Assembly: GCA_965218235.1 (NCBI GenBank)
Contig: OZ244596.1
Location: 1,302,001 to 1,366,000, forward strand
Origin: CADCWK01 sp965218235
GTDB lineage: Bacteria; Chloroflexota; Chloroflexia; Thermomicrobiales; UBA6265
DNA length: 64,000 nt
Direction of reading: 5' to 3'
Notes under the pieces: generated by a model
The model's input: only the letters and a program-made list of their open reading frames with translations
The model's database searches: none
What the model was told of the DNA's origin: nothing
In this document: piece by piece, positions 63,701-64,000 of the stretch
Layout: each line of letters opens with the position of its first letter
How positions within the stretch are numbered: the stretch's first letter is position 1
Program-made: the position numbers and the translations under genes

Positions 63701-64000
63701 GGAGCGTGTTGATCGACGGCTTCGGCCGTTCATCCCCGTCCGGGAGAACCTCCAGCTCCCCGTCCAAAACCCGGACGTGAATGTCTGGTGGGATGACGTA
63801 GATCGTCGCCGGTGACAGAACTGATCGGTCGTGAACGGTCTCGACCATGAGTGATGTCCGGCTAGCCAGGATTCCCGTCAGATTGCTCGTGCGGTTGGGG
63901 TCGAGGTGCTGGGCGAGCACGACCGCCGCCGGCAAGTCATCCGGCAGGCTGGCGACCAGCGTCGCGAGCGCATCGATCCCGCCAGCCGACGAGCCGACCA
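60747..64000 (-). CDS. CheB-CheR-PAS-histidine kinase fusion (5' end outside window)
   Basis: At least 1084 residues; the frame runs past the window end. CheB methylesterase part: VGSSAGGIDALATLVASLP (catalytic Ser), VVLAQHLDP (His) and LTGSGSDGASG (Asp). CheR methyltransferase part: FRDTQLYDYLRTEIVPGL, LRLWSAGCATGEEAYSLAL, VDLVLCRNVLIYF. Then a PAS domain, a long coiled coil (ETLNEELQATNEELETLNEE), a second PAS, HisKA (FLHIAGHELRSPLTAMQGY, phospho-His) and an ATPase domain (NLLSNAVKHA, DYGPGIPP, GLGLGLYIAR). No receiver or membrane segment. It probably senses a cytosolic signal; there is no chemotaxis gene in the window. Confidence 0.9.
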   Translation of the reverse strand, partial: VGSSAGGIDALATLVASLPDDLPAAVVLAQHLDPNRTSNLTGILASRTSLMVETVHDRSVLSPATIYVIPPDIHVRVLDGELEVLPDGDERPKPSINTLLSSAAEVYGERLIAVILTGSGSDGASGAVTVKEAGGTVVIQDPETAAFPSMPRSLPASIVDIVAPIERIGLLLAEMLSGPERLRTDADPSLPVLLRELRNRRGIDFGAYKTPTLNRRLNRRLVATGHPDIEHYLRYLRANPDEERLLISSFLIKVTRFFRDTQLYDYLRTEIVPGLIAQSVSNGRELRLWSAGCATGEEAYSLALLVAEELGTTNIPGVRIFATDLDEDAIAFARRGIYSAASIANVPPDLVDRYFTLKDGAYEVRKAIRSMVVFGQHDLGQRPPFPHVDLVLCRNVLIYFTSGLQQQALDAFAYSLRDGGFLVLGTSETPRPVNDLFRLHDRRHRIFQREGPRQALRPTWPTPSMGRGESDQLVPNIRSALDLSLRQAERETQRTQLSGSRFESILRQLPDGIALLDRRYDIEFINGAGRRLLGIHGVALGQDFIHLAQRIPSNPLRSVIDSVLRGEGPTQLDQIVATESATGDVVHLSITCQPERTEPDGTVTSVLVRIQNVTGITQLEASAGAAVGQLEEENRSIRATVTRLTTANRGLLDANRELSDAADHLREQGDELRLVNATTQVATEEIETLNEELQATNEELETLNEETQATLEELNATNEELSARSTELEDLAEMHAAERARLSAILGSIGEAVVVVDSSGAVVRSNAAYDALIVSLGGKLNATDLYGNLLSSETTPQQRAASGEQFQTEFTVAGGEGGPRWFEATGGPLRGDTRVGGVLVIRETTDRRLRRLEEQFLHIAGHELRSPLTAMQGYLQLAKRRVDGMGDERLGRHIGAAIQQVQRQSQLINQLMEVGRLRTGKLALDTAPVDMVALVRDVVETMQVIAPDRIICVISDTETLIVQGDALRLEQVILNLLSNAVKHAPESQKIDIRLHLVAGEAVVEIQDYGPGIPPENRQSIFELLSQVERTNHSDQSGLGLGLYIAREIAQAHDGSITVLSEVGEGATFVVRLPVAGPRGPIAR

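Overview
The window is a high-GC bacterial chromosome segment, most likely from Chloroflexota, class Thermomicrobia or a close relative. That placement is inference. It rests on the GC-rich codon use, several enzymes of the coenzyme F420 families, exported proteins with a Thr/Pro-rich linker after the signal peptide, a KimA-type potassium importer, and a protein O-mannosylation island. No rRNA or tRNA gene, CRISPR array or prophage was recognised.

Layout. 0-3 kb: the 3' end of purD, then a VOC-fold protein and two flavin/F420-type redox proteins on the minus strand. 3.1-4.05 kb: a divergent copper module (CsoR-type repressor and CopZ-like chaperone) with a clear CsoR operator between them. 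4.3-8.8 kb: two tandem secreted paralogues of unknown function and a membrane protein made of two copies of one unit, separated by long hairpins. 8.97-9.3 kb: a DnaA-box cluster beside a pyrimidine-rich tract, the probable replication origin, followed by the classic rpmH-rnpA-yidD-yidC-jag block, a PfkB kinase and mnmE. dnaA itself is not in the window.

16.8-18.4 kb holds two related toxin-antitoxin loci. In the first the PIN toxin is destroyed; in the second it is intact. gltX, a two-domain rhodanese, a MarR/SnoaL divergent pair and a microbial rhodopsin follow. The rhodopsin keeps the retinal lysine and the Asp/Thr of the pump motif but has His at the proton-donor position. 24.4-29.7 kb is a redox cluster (aldo/keto reductase, F420-type luciferase-fold enzyme, F420/NADP-reductase-like protein, MDR dehydrogenase) controlled by divergent TetR and MarR regulators with visible operators.

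30.7-35.85 kb looks like an acquired island. It has an apparently intact IS630-family element with a -1 frameshift site, directly abutting a decayed IS630-family element. An Rrf2 regulator and two SnoaL-like proteins follow, with matching operators in front of the regulator and the first SnoaL gene. Related 55-bp sequences, each next to a perfect hairpin, lie at both edges.

36-46.6 kb carries an APH-fold kinase, a KimA-like transporter with a long extra N-terminus, and three genes for polyprenol-phosphate-mannose synthesis and GT-C/PMT mannosyl transfer. 47-56 kb has a TetR regulator, a PhnB-like protein, a TPM-domain membrane protein, a CopC-CopD fusion and Lon protease. 56.5-64 kb has a Gfo/Idh/MocA oxidoreductase, an aldo/keto reductase, two tandemly duplicated VapBC modules with a duplicated piece of a DUF1622 gene, and a CheB-CheR-PAS-histidine kinase fusion that runs off the end of the window.
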